The translations under genes and the position numbers were made by a program. This document shows, in pieces, positions 25,074 to 33,385 of a stretch of DNA of 47,759 nt. The stretch spans positions 1 to 47,759 of the forward strand of contig CAZWUI010000010.1 in assembly GCA_964637515.1 (NCBI GenBank). The letters run 5' to 3'. The stretch comes from RGIG4097 sp964637515. GTDB lineage: Bacteria > Bacillota > Clostridia > Christensenellales > CAG-917. Numbering within the stretch: the first letter of the stretch is position 1; each line of letters starts with the position of its first letter. The notes below the pieces were generated by a model. That model was not told where the DNA came from, did not search any database, and saw only the letters and a program-made list of their open reading frames with translations.

Positions 25074-25105
25074 AAAAACGCACTCATCCGAGTGCGTTTT
25101 CTTTT
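25074..25105. terminator. Terminator after the giant protein gene
   Basis: AAAACGCACT-CATCCG-AGTGCGTTTT with a T-rich tail. The same stem sequence recurs at 37322-37352. Confidence 0.88.
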
Positions 25106-25150
25106 GCCAGTGACACAATTTTCCGCAGATTTTTTTGTGAAAATCCTGTG

Positions 25151-25705
25151 TTATTCGTTCAGTTTTTTGCCGTAGACGGCGGCGATTCCCGGCAGGTACG
25201 CTATGCGAGCATAGCCGTTTTTCTTGTAGAATTTTTGTGCGCGCACGTTATCCGTGCCTACACTCAATCTAATTGCTTTCACCCCGATTTCTTTCAAATG
25301 GTCTTCGAGAGTTTTTATCAGTTTCGTGCCGTTTCCGTTTCCTTGATAGGCGGGCAAAATATCCACGTGCAAGTGTGCGGGATACTCTTCAAACAAACGT
25401 TTGAACATTTTGTTTTCGATTTTCTGCCCGAGTGCGTCTATGAAAGAAATCTTCTTCGCTTTCAAACGGTACGGCTCATAATCCTTTTCAAACTTCGCTT
25501 GGTCTACCGCACAAAGAATATAACCGACTGCGTTGTCGTTTTCGTCCGTCAGGGCGAAACAATGCTCCGCTTCGTGATCGATATAACTATCGCAGTAAAG
25601 CAAACACACAAGCTCTTTCGACCGTACAAGACTTGGCGCGGTAGCCGTTTCGTGACACACCGTCCGCAAATTTTCTCTGTCGCTTTCTCTGATATTTCTA
25701 ATCAT
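25151..25705 (-). CDS. GNAT-family N-acetyltransferase
   Basis: A 184-residue acetyltransferase. It begins with the typical MIRNIRESDRENLR start and has the acetyl-CoA pyrophosphate-binding loop LPAYQGNGNGTKLI (Q-x-x-G-x-G), followed by the family's motif B, VGTDNVRAQKFYKKNGY. The first half contains an insert between the N-terminal helices and the core (about 70-105). The acceptor substrate is unknown. It follows the methyltransferase gene by 13 nt on the minus strand with a GGTGAG ribosome site, so it belongs to the three-gene run that begins with the small membrane protein. Confidence 0.88.
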   Translation of the reverse strand: MIRNIRESDRENLRTVCHETATAPSLVRSKELVCLLYCDSYIDHEAEHCFALTDENDNAVGYILCAVDQAKFEKDYEPYRLKAKKISFIDALGQKIENKMFKRLFEEYPAHLHVDILPAYQGNGNGTKLIKTLEDHLKEIGVKAIRLSVGTDNVRAQKFYKKNGYARIAYLPGIAAVYGKKLNE

Positions 25706-25718
25706 AACTCACCGTTTT

Positions 25719-26267
25719 TTAATTTTTGAAGATTAGGACGGGGATAGGGGGATCCTTTTTCCAGTTGTGAAAATAGGTGACAAGCACTTGATATTTGCTG
25801 TCGTCAAGGGTTTTGAGCCAAGGTATTAGAGCGTCTTTTTCTTCGTAGCCGGAGTCCCCGCCGTAGTAGACGCTAACGCACATAACACCGCCTTTTTTCA
25901 AGATTTTCAAGCCTGCTTCGATAGCGGTGCGAGTGCTTTCAAAGTGGGTGTATACGGAGTGGTCGCCGTGGGGAAGATAGCCGAGATTGAACACAATGGC
26001 ATCTGCGCTATCAGGATCTGCATACTTGCCCATATTTGCGTGGGAATCAAGGACGAGAGTTGCTGTTTTCCCTTCGCTTGACAGGAGTTTTTGGGTGCTG
26101 TCAATGGCGTCTTGTTGGACGTCGAAAGCAAGCACTCTGCCGTTTTCGCCGACGAGAGAGCAAAGAAAAGCGGCATCGTATCCTCTGCCTGCGGTCGCAT
26201 CGATAACAAAACCGCCCTGCGATACGTATCTTTTCAAAACTTCGTGGACGATATACAAGGCGTTCAT
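25719..26267 (-). CDS. mnmM: tRNA 5-aminomethyl-2-thiouridine methyltransferase MnmM (YtqB-like)
   Basis: A 182-residue class I SAM methyltransferase of the YtqB family (formerly rRNA_methylase). It has the SAM-binding motif I FVIDATAGRGYDAAFL, the acidic motif AFDVQQDAID, and the characteristic catalytic-site motif VFNLGYLPHGDHS. Family members (MnmM) perform the last methyl transfer to make mnm5s2U at the wobble position of tRNAs in bacteria lacking the MnmC methyltransferase domain; this role is known for homologs and inferred here. Its end is 13 nt from the GNAT gene, and its start is 2 nt after the small membrane protein's stop. Confidence 0.88.
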   Translation of the reverse strand: MNALYIVHEVLKRYVSQGGFVIDATAGRGYDAAFLCSLVGENGRVLAFDVQQDAIDSTQKLLSSEGKTATLVLDSHANMGKYADPDSADAIVFNLGYLPHGDHSVYTHFESTRTAIEAGLKILKKGGVMCVSVYYGGDSGYEEKDALIPWLKTLDDSKYQVLVTYFHNWKKDPPIPVLIFKN

Positions 26268-26269
26268 AC

Positions 26270-26605
26270 TTATTCCTGTTCTTTTTCCTCAGTATTAGGC
26301 ACGTTTTTGAGTGCTTCTGCGCTCATTTTGACGTAGCGGAGCGCATCGTCGCGCATAGCGTTGAGTTTCTTGTTTGTGCTAACGAAAACAATGCTCATCG
26401 CAATGGCAATACCCAGTCCGAGAGCAATCAAAATTGCGCCGATAAGCACACTTTCAAGCACCAAAACCGCAATGCCTGCACCGAGAGCAATAAGCCCTTC
26501 AACGAAAATCATACCCGTCAATAACGCTTGTTTTTTCTTTTGGGCGTTTATGCGGACGATAACCTTTTCGGCTTGTTCTTTCATCATATTGTCGAGATTT
26601 TCCAT
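26270..26605 (-). CDS. Small membrane protein, two TM helices
   Basis: A 111-residue protein: a charged helical N terminus (MENLDNMMKEQAEKVIVRI), a hydrophobic hairpin (about 28-46 and 50-73), then a charged C-terminal helix. I recognise no family. The ATG at 26605 is preferred because a GGTGA sequence precedes it by 5 nt; longer in-frame starts would add an unlikely hydrophobic leader. It is the first gene of a minus-strand run with mnmM and the acetyltransferase. Confidence 0.6.
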   Translation of the reverse strand: MENLDNMMKEQAEKVIVRINAQKKKQALLTGMIFVEGLIALGAGIAVLVLESVLIGAILIALGLGIAIAMSIVFVSTNKKLNAMRDDALRYVKMSAEALKNVPNTEEKEQE

Positions 26606-26651
26606 ATTGTCACCAACGAAAATATACCACTTGTTGCGGAATATGTCAATC

Positions 26652-26680
26652 TTGACACCTCGACTTCTTCGTGCGATAAT
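26652..26680 (+). promoter_or_regulatory. Promoter of the Gfo/Idh/MocA gene
   Basis: -35 TTGACA (26652-26657), 17-nt spacer, -10 GATAAT (26675-26680). Confidence 0.65.
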
Positions 26681-26705
26681 GAATATATAAGGATAAGGAG
26701 AAATT

Positions 26706-27686
26706 ATGCAGGCATTTCGTTGGCTCGTGATAGGCACGGGCAGAATCGCAAACACGGTGATGAAAGAAATCACCAAAACGGAACGGCATACGGTGACCGC
26801 CGTCTATTCGCGCACGCGCTCAAGGGCGGAAAGATTCGCAAAACGCTACGGCGCAGAAGTTTTCGACGACGTGCGCACCGCTCTACGCTCCGGGAAAGCG
26901 GATTGCGTTTATATCGCAACGCCACATTCGGTGCATTACGAATATCTGATTGCATGCATAGAAGAAGGCATGCCCGTCCTTTGCGAAAAATCCTTCACCG
27001 TCAATGCGGAGCAGGCGGAAAAAGTCCTATCCCTTGCCGAAGAAAAGGGAGTCTACGTGACCGAAGGTATGTGGACGAGATTCAATCCCGTCGTGAAACG
27101 CATACGCAGTTGGGTTGAAAGTGGCAAAATCGGAGTTGTGAAAGACGTATATGCAAACTTTTGTCTGCCCGTAGACGTCGCCAAGCCATTCATCTCAACG
27201 AGAGTATATAAGGCAAAATATGCGGGCGGTGCCCTTCTCGACCTTGGTGTATACCCGATTGCTTACGCACAAATGTTGCTCGGCTATCCCAATAGCGTAA
27301 CTTGCCTTATGCGCAACCAAAACGACGTGGATTACGACGACAAAATTCTTCTTGTTTACGACAATGCGATATGCCACCTGCACAGTTCGTTCGACGGATT
27401 GAAAACTTACGGCTCTCTTATCCGCGGGAGCGACGGATATATCAAATCAAATATGTTCTACAAACCTACGCACGCAAGACTGTACGTCGGCGGAAAGCAC
27501 GTCGAATCGGTGCGTTGCAAGCGCGGATATATCTACCAATTCGACGCAGTCGCAGAGGACGTGCGCGAAGGCAAAATCCAAAACGAATATATGCCCCATA
27601 GCGACACTCTCGCCGTAATGCGTATAATGGACGACTGCAGAAAACAAGGCGCGCTCGTCTACTCCGACACAATAGAAAAACTCTAA
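26706..27686 (+). CDS. Gfo/Idh/MocA-family NAD(P)-dependent oxidoreductase
   Basis: A 326-residue dehydrogenase of the glucose-fructose oxidoreductase / inositol dehydrogenase family. The N-terminal Rossmann fold starts WLVIGTGRIA (GxGxxA at about 9-14). The family signature EKSFTVNAEQAEKV (about 97) carries the EKP-like motif with Ser in place of Pro (EKS). The C-terminal alpha/beta domain includes the GGALLDLGVYPIAYA motif (about 178-192) with the catalytic region. It may oxidise a sugar, polyol or related trans-dihydrodiol substrate; specificity is unknown. It is a single-gene unit with an AAGGAG ribosome site and a terminator. Confidence 0.9.
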   Translation: MQAFRWLVIGTGRIANTVMKEITKTERHTVTAVYSRTRSRAERFAKRYGAEVFDDVRTALRSGKADCVYIATPHSVHYEYLIACIEEGMPVLCEKSFTVNAEQAEKVLSLAEEKGVYVTEGMWTRFNPVVKRIRSWVESGKIGVVKDVYANFCLPVDVAKPFISTRVYKAKYAGGALLDLGVYPIAYAQMLLGYPNSVTCLMRNQNDVDYDDKILLVYDNAICHLHSSFDGLKTYGSLIRGSDGYIKSNMFYKPTHARLYVGGKHVESVRCKRGYIYQFDAVAEDVREGKIQNEYMPHSDTLAVMRIMDDCRKQGALVYSDTIEKL

Positions 27687-27762
27687 TAACCCGCCAAAAA
27701 AACCGCAAAATTCCGTTTTATCAACAAAATCAGCGGGGGGGTTCGGGGAAAAAAATTTTTTA

Positions 27763-27796
27763 GGTCGCTTTTCTCAACGAAAGGCGACTTTTTGCG
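27763..27796 (+). terminator. Terminator after the Gfo/Idh/MocA gene
   Basis: GTCGCTTTT-CTCAAC-GAAAGGCGAC stem followed by a T-run. It ends less than 40 nt before the azlC start. Confidence 0.75.
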
Positions 27797-27818
27797 TGCT
27801 TATTTCGTCATTAAGTGT

Positions 27819-27830
27819 TATATTAATCGT
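27819..27830 (+). promoter_or_regulatory. -10 element directly before azlC (predicted leaderless)
   Basis: TATATT (27819-27824), then exactly 6 nt to the azlC ATG. No convincing -35 is seen at 16-18 nt, so the promoter call is tentative; the absence of a ribosome site supports a leaderless start. Confidence 0.45.
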
Positions 27831-28586
27831 ATGGAAAAAAACTTGCGCTATATCGACGGATTGAAAGACGGACTGCCTATATGCTTTGCGTATTTGGCGG
27901 TGTCTTTCACTTTCGGCTTGGTGACGGTGAAAAGTGGGATTAGCGTGTGGATTGCCACGCTCATTTCTGCGACAAACTTGACGTCGGCGGGACAGTTTGC
28001 CGGAGTGGAAATGATGCTTGCTCTTGCGGGCTACTTTGAAATCGCACTTGCTGTTTTCGTCATAAACTCGCGATATATGTTGATGAGTTTGTCCATATCT
28101 CAACAGTTAGACGGGAGCGTAGGCACCTTGAAACGACTTTTTATGAGTTGTTTCGTGACGGACGAAATCTTCGCGCTTGCGTCCATTCAAAAAAGAAATC
28201 TCAACTTCAAATACTTCGTGGGACTTGCCACAACCCCATATTTCGGTTGGGCGATAGGCACCTTGCTCGGCGGACTCGTCAACGACTTACTCCCCGAAAG
28301 ATTGCAAGTCGCTATGGGGATTGCGCTATATTGCATGTTCATTGCAATCATCGTACCACCTGCGAGAAAATCCTTTGCGGTCATAGTTGCGATAGGGCTT
28401 GCGACTGCGTTTTCCTGCACTCTCTACTACGTCCCCGTGCTCAATCAAATATCCGTGGGATTCAGAGTCATCATCGCATCCGTGCTATCCGCTTGCATAA
28501 CGGCGGGACTATTCCCCGTCTACGACGACGATTGCGAATACAAGCGGATACCCCCTGAAAAAGACAATCGGGAGGGAGAATTATGA
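27831..28586 (+). CDS. azlC: AzlC-type branched-chain amino acid exporter, large subunit
   Basis: A 251-residue membrane protein with about seven hydrophobic segments. It matches the AzlC family, with GLPICFAYLAVSFTFG near the N terminus, TSAGQFAG, and NSRYMLMSLS in the third segment. With AzlD it forms a two-subunit exporter of branched-chain amino acids or analogues. The ATG at 27831 is chosen because an in-frame upstream start at 27792 lies inside the terminator. No ribosome site is seen. The ATG of azlD overlaps its stop by 4 nt, which ties the two subunits by translational coupling. Confidence 0.9.
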   Translation: MEKNLRYIDGLKDGLPICFAYLAVSFTFGLVTVKSGISVWIATLISATNLTSAGQFAGVEMMLALAGYFEIALAVFVINSRYMLMSLSISQQLDGSVGTLKRLFMSCFVTDEIFALASIQKRNLNFKYFVGLATTPYFGWAIGTLLGGLVNDLLPERLQVAMGIALYCMFIAIIVPPARKSFAVIVAIGLATAFSCTLYYVPVLNQISVGFRVIIASVLSACITAGLFPVYDDDCEYKRIPPEKDNREGEL

Positions 28587-28891
28587 ACGTAACCTATCTT
28601 CTCTTATGCGTACTTTTGATGGCTATTGCGTCTTATATCCCCCGCGTGTTGCCCCTTGTGATATTCCGCAAACCCATAAAATCGCGATATATAAAATCCG
28701 TCCTGTACTATATGCCCTATGCGGTATTATCCGCACTCACCTTTCCCGCGATATTCTACTCGACCGGGAGCGTAGCAACGGCGGCAATCGGCACGGCGGT
28801 GGCACTTGTGATGTCCTTCTTCAAAATCAACCTTGCAATCGTAGCACTCGTATCAATCGCCGTAGTTTTCGGACTCGGCTACGTACTATAA
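28583..28891 (+). CDS. azlD: AzlD-type branched-chain amino acid exporter, small subunit
   Basis: A 102-residue protein with about four membrane segments and the AzlD pattern: RVLPLVIFRKPIKSR near residues 21-35 and YYMPYAVLSALTFPAIFY. It starts within the end of azlC (ATGA) and has a GGGAGG ribosome site. It acts with AzlC. It is followed after 25 nt by the YjjG-like phosphatase gene, which may be in the same transcript. Confidence 0.92.
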   Translation: MNVTYLLLCVLLMAIASYIPRVLPLVIFRKPIKSRYIKSVLYYMPYAVLSALTFPAIFYSTGSVATAAIGTAVALVMSFFKINLAIVALVSIAVVFGLGYVL

Positions 28892-28916
28892 GGATAGCGC
28901 GCACGCGCATACACGT

Positions 28917-29600
28917 ATGATAAAACACGTATTTCTCGACCTTGACGACACGATCCTTGACTTCCACTCCGCAGAGCGCAGAGCGTTGTCCGTCGCCCTT
29001 GCAATAGAGGGAATACCCCCTACGGACGACCTGATTTCGCTATATTCTGACGTGAATCTATCCCAATGGAAGTTGTTTGAACTCGGTGAAATCCCCACCG
29101 CACAAGAAGTCAAAAGCCGTCGCTTTGAGATATTCTTTGAAAAAATCGGCGTTGCACCCCTCAAAAATCTGCCCGCAAACTATGAAACAGAACTTGCGCA
29201 CAATCACGAATTTGTGGAAGGCGCAAGCGAAGTCCTCGACGAACTATACGGCAGATACCACTTGTATCTCGTTTCAAACGGGCTTGCAAGCGTACAGGCG
29301 GAAAGACTTGCCGGTGCGGACTTATACCGCTACTTCGACGGCATATTCATATCCGAAAGAGTGGGTTTCAACAAGCCTAACAAGGAATATTTCGACGTCG
29401 TTTTCTCGAAAATACGCAATTTCGACAAATCCACCGCAGTCATCGTCGGGGACAGTCTGTCGTCCGATATAAAAGGCGGTATGAATGCGGGTATAAAGAC
29501 GGTGTGGGTGAACAGAAACGGTCAAGACCGCGGAGATTACGCCCCCGACGTCGAAATAAATGATATTCGCGACCTACCCTCCGCCCTACAAAATTTGTAA
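28917..29600 (+). CDS. HAD-family phosphatase, YjjG-like noncanonical nucleotidase
   Basis: A 227-residue HAD-superfamily hydrolase. Motif I is FLDLDDTILDF with the catalytic DxD, motif II is LVSNGLAS, and motif III/IV is VGDSLSSDIKGGMNAG. The helical cap and the FDGIFISERVGFNKPNKEYF stretch (split around residue 140) resemble the YjjG family, which dephosphorylates noncanonical pyrimidine nucleotides. A small 6+ bp GC-rich palindrome (GCGCGCACGCGC) lies in the 25-nt gap after azlD instead of a ribosome site. Confidence 0.85.
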   Translation: MIKHVFLDLDDTILDFHSAERRALSVALAIEGIPPTDDLISLYSDVNLSQWKLFELGEIPTAQEVKSRRFEIFFEKIGVAPLKNLPANYETELAHNHEFVEGASEVLDELYGRYHLYLVSNGLASVQAERLAGADLYRYFDGIFISERVGFNKPNKEYFDVVFSKIRNFDKSTAVIVGDSLSSDIKGGMNAGIKTVWVNRNGQDRGDYAPDVEINDIRDLPSALQNL

Positions 29601-29795
29601 AAAATTTTTTTGCATATTTTCTCGCCGGGGAAAATGCATAATTCTATTCTGTTTGACGGTAAACGATTTTCATAAATACCGTTTAGAATATCACTTTTTA
29701 ACGTATTAGAAAATTTCACTCCGTTTAGATAGTCGTTTCGTGAATAATTCACGATTTTAACACCTATTCGCAAAATCCGTCATTTTTATGCATAA

Positions 29796-29844
29796 CCACC
29801 ATATCTTGTGTTTACCCCAAAAAAAATTCTACCACATTTTGCGA
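29796..29844 (+). promoter_or_regulatory. Putative NrdR box(es)
   Basis: CCACCATATCTTGTGT (29796-29811) matches 13 of 16 positions of the NrdR-box consensus acaCwAtATaTwGtgt. A weaker copy CTACCACATTTTGCGA (29829-29844) lies 33 nt downstream, close to the three-turn spacing usual for paired boxes. NrdR is a dATP/ATP-sensing repressor of ribonucleotide reductase genes; no nrdR gene is in the window. Confidence 0.6.
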
Positions 29845-29853
29845 TTTTTGTTG

Positions 29854-29882
29854 TTGACAAACCGCCAATCCTATTATAGAAT
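29854..29882 (+). promoter_or_regulatory. Promoter of nrdD
   Basis: -35 TTGACA (29854-29859), 17-nt spacer, -10 TAGAAT (29877-29882), just downstream of the NrdR-like boxes. Confidence 0.7.
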
Positions 29883-29914
29883 GAAAAAGCAAAAATTTCC
29901 CCGGAGGACACATT

Positions 29915-32290
29915 ATGTTGAATGTCAAAAAACGTGACGGGAGCGTAGTCCCGTTTGACCTGTCCAAAATCAAACACGCTATCGAAAAGGCTTTCGTAGC
30001 GGAAAACACCGTCTATAGCGACGATATGCTCGATATGCTCGCGCTTCGCACCACCGCCGCCTTCAACGACAAGGCATTGAACGGCATAGTGTCCGTCGAA
30101 GACATCCAAGACGCAGTCGAAGTCGTCCTTATCCAAGGCGGTTACGTCCAAATCGCAAAGGCGTACATTCTCTATCGTAAACAACATGAGAAAATCCGTA
30201 ATATTAAGGATACCACTCTCGACTACACCAAAGCGGTCAACAACTATCTCAAAGTCAACGACTGGCGCGTGAAAGAGAATAGCACCGTCACCTACTCCGT
30301 CGGCGGACTCATCCTTTCCAACTCCGGCGCAATCACCGCAAACTACTGGCTCAGCGAAATCTACGACGAGGAAGTCGCAAACGCTCACCGCGAAGCGGCA
30401 ATCCATATCCACGATTTGAGCATGCTCACCGGTTACTGCGCAGGTTGGTCTCTCAAACAACTCATCAAAGAAGGTCTTGGCGGCATCCCCGGCAAAATCA
30501 CCTCTTCCCCCGCAGGACACCTTTCCACTCTCTGCAACCAAATGGTCAACTTCCTTGGTATCATGCAAAACGAATGGGCAGGCGCACAAGCATTCTCGTC
30601 TTTCGACACCTACCTTGCGCCTTTCGTGAAAGTGGACAACCTTTCCTACAAAGAAGTCAAACAATGCATCCAATCCTTCATCTATGGCGTCAACACTCCG
30701 TCCAGATGGGGCACGCAAGCACCTTTCACCAATATCACTCTCGACTGGACCGTCCCCAACGACCTTGCTGAACTCAACGCAATCGTCGGCGGAAAGGAAA
30801 TGGATTTCAAGTATAAAGACTGCGTGAAAGAAATGGCTATGGTCAACCGTGCGTTCATCGAAATCATGATCGAAGGCGACGCGAACGGTAGAGGATTCCA
30901 ATATCCTATCCCCACCTACTCCATCACTCGCGACTTCGACTGGTCGGAAAGCGAGAACAACCGTCTTTTGTTCGAAATGACCGCAAAATACGGCACTCCC
31001 TATTTCAGCAACTATATCAACAGCGATATGGAACCCAGCGACGTGCGTAGTATGTGCTGTCGTCTCCGTCTCGACCTCAGAGAACTCCGCAAGAAGAGCG
31101 GCGGTATGTTCGGTAGCGGCGAGTCCACCGGTTCCGTCGGCGTCGTCACCATCAATATGCCTCGTATTGCATATCTCTCCGAGACCGAAGCAGACTTCTT
31201 CAAGGAACTCGAACGCCTTATGGACATCTCGGCACGTTCCCTCAAAGTCAAACGTAACGTCATCACCAAACTCCTCGACGAAGGACTCTATCCCTACACC
31301 AAGCGTTATCTCGGCACGTTCAGCAACCACTTCTCCACCATCGGTTTGGTCGGCATGAACGAAGCGTGCCTCAACGCAAAATGGATCGGCAAGGACCTTT
31401 CCGACAAGAATGCACAAGTGTTCACGAAGAAAGTGCTCAACTTCATGCGCGAGAAACTCTCCGACTATCAAGAAATGTACGGTGATCTCTACAACCTTGA
31501 AGCGACTCCCGCAGAAAGCACTTCCTACCGTCTTGCAAAACACGACAAGGCAAAATATCCCGACATCATCACCGCATCCGAAGGCAAGGACGCAGCACCT
31601 TACTACACCAACAGTTCTCACCTTCCCGTCGGCTACACGTCGGACATCTTCACCGCACTCGACATTCAAGACGAATTGCAAACGCTCTATACGTCGGGCA
31701 CCGTGTTCCACGCGTTCCTCGGACAAAAACTCGATGATTGGAAGTCTGCCGCAAACCTCGTCAAGAAGATCGCGGAAAACTACAAACTGCCCTACTACAC
31801 TCTCTCCCCGACCTACTCCATCTGCTCCGAGCACGGATATATCGCAGGCGAAGTGTACAAGTGCCCCACTTGCGGACGCTCAACCGAAGTTTACAGTCGT
31901 ATCACGGGCTACTATCGCCCCGTCCAAAACTGGAACGACGGCAAACTCGCAGAGTTCAAAGAACGCAAAACCTACGACGTTGCCAATAGCGTGCTCACCC
32001 ACGTCGGCGTCATCGAAGACGGTACGGAATGCGTTTGCGAAGAAAAGAAAGTCGGCGTAGACGGACTTCTCATCTTCACCACCAAGACTTGCCCCAACTG
32101 CAAAATGGCAAAAATGATGCTCGACAAAGCAGGTATCGCATACACCGCAATCGACGCGGAAGAGAACAAAGAGATGACCGTTGAATACGGCGTCAAGAAA
32201 GCACCTACCCTTCTTGTTCCCAACGGAAACGGCTATGACGTTTACGACAACGCAAGCAAGATAAAGGGCTATATCGAAAGTATAAAATAA
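29915..32290 (+). CDS. nrdD: Anaerobic ribonucleoside-triphosphate reductase with fused C-terminal redoxin domain
   Basis: A 791-residue class III ribonucleotide reductase that makes deoxyribonucleotides without oxygen. Residues 1-95 are an ATP-cone (MLNVKKRDGSVVPFDLSKI...). The catalytic barrel follows. The glycyl radical loop RITGYYRP places the radical Gly near residue 665, preceded by a zinc-type CSEHGY...CPTCG site. The class needs the radical-SAM activase NrdG, which is not in the window. After residue about 715 comes a glutaredoxin/thioredoxin-like domain, GLLIFTTKTCPNCKMAK, with redox pair CPNC at 726-729 and a cis-Pro-like APTLLV. Such a fused redoxin suggests a disulfide-based electron donor rather than formate. 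The next gene, 53 nt on, encodes a thioredoxin-reductase-like protein. The ribosome site is GGAGG. Confidence 0.96.
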   Translation: MLNVKKRDGSVVPFDLSKIKHAIEKAFVAENTVYSDDMLDMLALRTTAAFNDKALNGIVSVEDIQDAVEVVLIQGGYVQIAKAYILYRKQHEKIRNIKDTTLDYTKAVNNYLKVNDWRVKENSTVTYSVGGLILSNSGAITANYWLSEIYDEEVANAHREAAIHIHDLSMLTGYCAGWSLKQLIKEGLGGIPGKITSSPAGHLSTLCNQMVNFLGIMQNEWAGAQAFSSFDTYLAPFVKVDNLSYKEVKQCIQSFIYGVNTPSRWGTQAPFTNITLDWTVPNDLAELNAIVGGKEMDFKYKDCVKEMAMVNRAFIEIMIEGDANGRGFQYPIPTYSITRDFDWSESENNRLLFEMTAKYGTPYFSNYINSDMEPSDVRSMCCRLRLDLRELRKKSGGMFGSGESTGSVGVVTINMPRIAYLSETEADFFKELERLMDISARSLKVKRNVITKLLDEGLYPYTKRYLGTFSNHFSTIGLVGMNEACLNAKWIGKDLSDKNAQVFTKKVLNFMREKLSDYQEMYGDLYNLEATPAESTSYRLAKHDKAKYPDIITASEGKDAAPYYTNSSHLPVGYTSDIFTALDIQDELQTLYTSGTVFHAFLGQKLDDWKSAANLVKKIAENYKLPYYTLSPTYSICSEHGYIAGEVYKCPTCGRSTEVYSRITGYYRPVQNWNDGKLAEFKERKTYDVANSVLTHVGVIEDGTECVCEEKKVGVDGLLIFTTKTCPNCKMAKMMLDKAGIAYTAIDAEENKEMTVEYGVKKAPTLLVPNGNGYDVYDNASKIKGYIESIK

Positions 32291-32343
32291 TTGATTAGAC
32301 ACTCGAAAACGCCTCGCAAAGAGGCGTTTTCATTGGAGATATT

Positions 32344-33255
32344 ATGTACGATATTATCATCATCGGAGGTGGCGCGGCAGGGCTTACCGCGGCACTCAAC
32401 GCAAGACGCGCGGACAAATCCGTCCTCATTCTCGAAGGGGACTGCATAGGCGGACAAATCGCACTCTCGCCAAAGGTGGAAAACTTCCCTTCCTATCCGC
32501 ATATAGCGGGTAGTGAGTTTATTGATATGCTCTTTTCGCAAGTCACCGAATGGGGCGCGGAATTTGAGTTTGACAAAGTCGCGTCCGTCACCGACGACGG
32601 CGACCACTTCACCGTGAACGGTGAATACGGCACCTACACCGCAAAAGCAATCATCATCGCATCGGGCGTTCATCATCGCACTATGGGAATCGCTCGCGAA
32701 GAAGAACTCGTCGGCAAGGGCGTGAGCTACTGCGCACTCTGCGACGGAGCGTTCTATACGGGCGAAGACGTAGCGGTCATAGGCGATGCCAACACCGCAC
32801 TCCAATATGCAAACCTTCTTGCAGGATACTGCAAATCCGTGCATATCTGCACCCTGTTTGACAAATTTTTCGGGGATAAGGCACTCGTTGACAGCGTGCT
32901 CTCAAAACCCAACGTGACCTACACGCACAATCTTTCTCTCGTGGAATTTCTCGGCGACGACGAACTCACGGGACTCGTTTTCGAGAACACCCAAACCCAC
33001 GAAAAAGTCAACGTACATTGCAAAGGCGTGTTCATCTGCATAGGACAAATTCCCCAAAACGAACCCTTTGCAAACCTCGTCGAACTTGACAAAAACGGCT
33101 ATATCGTTAGCGATGAAAACTGCGCGACTTCCCACAAAGGAGTGTTCGTTGCGGGAGATTGCAGAACGAAGAAAATCCGCCAACTCGTCACTGCAAGTGC
33201 GGACGGAAGCGTGTCCGCATTCTACGCTTGCCAATATCTCGACCTGAACAAATAA
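32344..33255 (+). CDS. Thioredoxin reductase-like flavoprotein lacking NADPH-binding motifs
   Basis: A 303-residue FAD protein of the thioredoxin reductase fold. It has the FAD motif IIIGGGAAGLTAAL (about 5-18), the redox-active C130-A-L-C133 in YCALCDGAFY, and the second FAD motif GVFVAGDCR. In ordinary enzymes the NADPH domain has GxGxxA and HRRxxxR. Here the first is VIGDANTAL (from residue 147) and the second region reads HICTLFDKFFGDKA, with no double arginine. This matches what is known of ferredoxin-dependent (FFTR-type) thioredoxin reductases, so electrons may come from ferredoxin; that is inference. It very likely serves the redoxin domain of NrdD, its operon neighbour. A short hairpin AACGCCTC-GCAAA-GAGGCGTTT (about 32308-32330) lies between the two genes and may tune readthrough. 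Confidence 0.9.
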   Translation: MYDIIIIGGGAAGLTAALNARRADKSVLILEGDCIGGQIALSPKVENFPSYPHIAGSEFIDMLFSQVTEWGAEFEFDKVASVTDDGDHFTVNGEYGTYTAKAIIIASGVHHRTMGIAREEELVGKGVSYCALCDGAFYTGEDVAVIGDANTALQYANLLAGYCKSVHICTLFDKFFGDKALVDSVLSKPNVTYTHNLSLVEFLGDDELTGLVFENTQTHEKVNVHCKGVFICIGQIPQNEPFANLVELDKNGYIVSDENCATSHKGVFVAGDCRTKKIRQLVTASADGSVSAFYACQYLDLNK

Positions 33256-33264
33256 GATAGAGAA

Positions 33265-33298
33265 TCAAAAACGGACGGAAAACCGTCCGTTTTTTTTG
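33265..33298 (+). terminator. Terminator of the nrdD operon
   Basis: ACGGACGG-AAAA-CCGTCCGT followed by eight Ts. Confidence 0.93.
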
Positions 33299-33353
33299 TT
33301 GGCTTTTTGCGGTTGTTCAAAACGGCTCAATCCCACCAAACGCAAAAAGGATA

Positions 33354-33385
33354 TGAAAAAGGCACTCGTTTGAGTGCCTTTCCTT
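33354..33385 (-). terminator. Terminator of mscL
   Basis: On the minus strand AAAGGCACTC-AAAC-GAGTGCCTTT followed by Ts, immediately after the stop codon. Confidence 0.85.

Larger units (their letters stand above)
29601..29914. other. nrdD upstream region
   Basis: No gene is seen in this 314-nt AT-rich interval. It holds a small hairpin CGTGAATAATTCACG (about 29738-29752), an NrdR-like box (29796-29811), a weaker second box and the nrdD promoter, listed separately. No clear terminator follows the upstream phosphatase gene. Confidence 0.6.

Noticed and set aside
29786..31834. 682-codon open frame antisense to nrdD
   Set aside because: Same codon-bias effect; nrdD is complete on the other strand.
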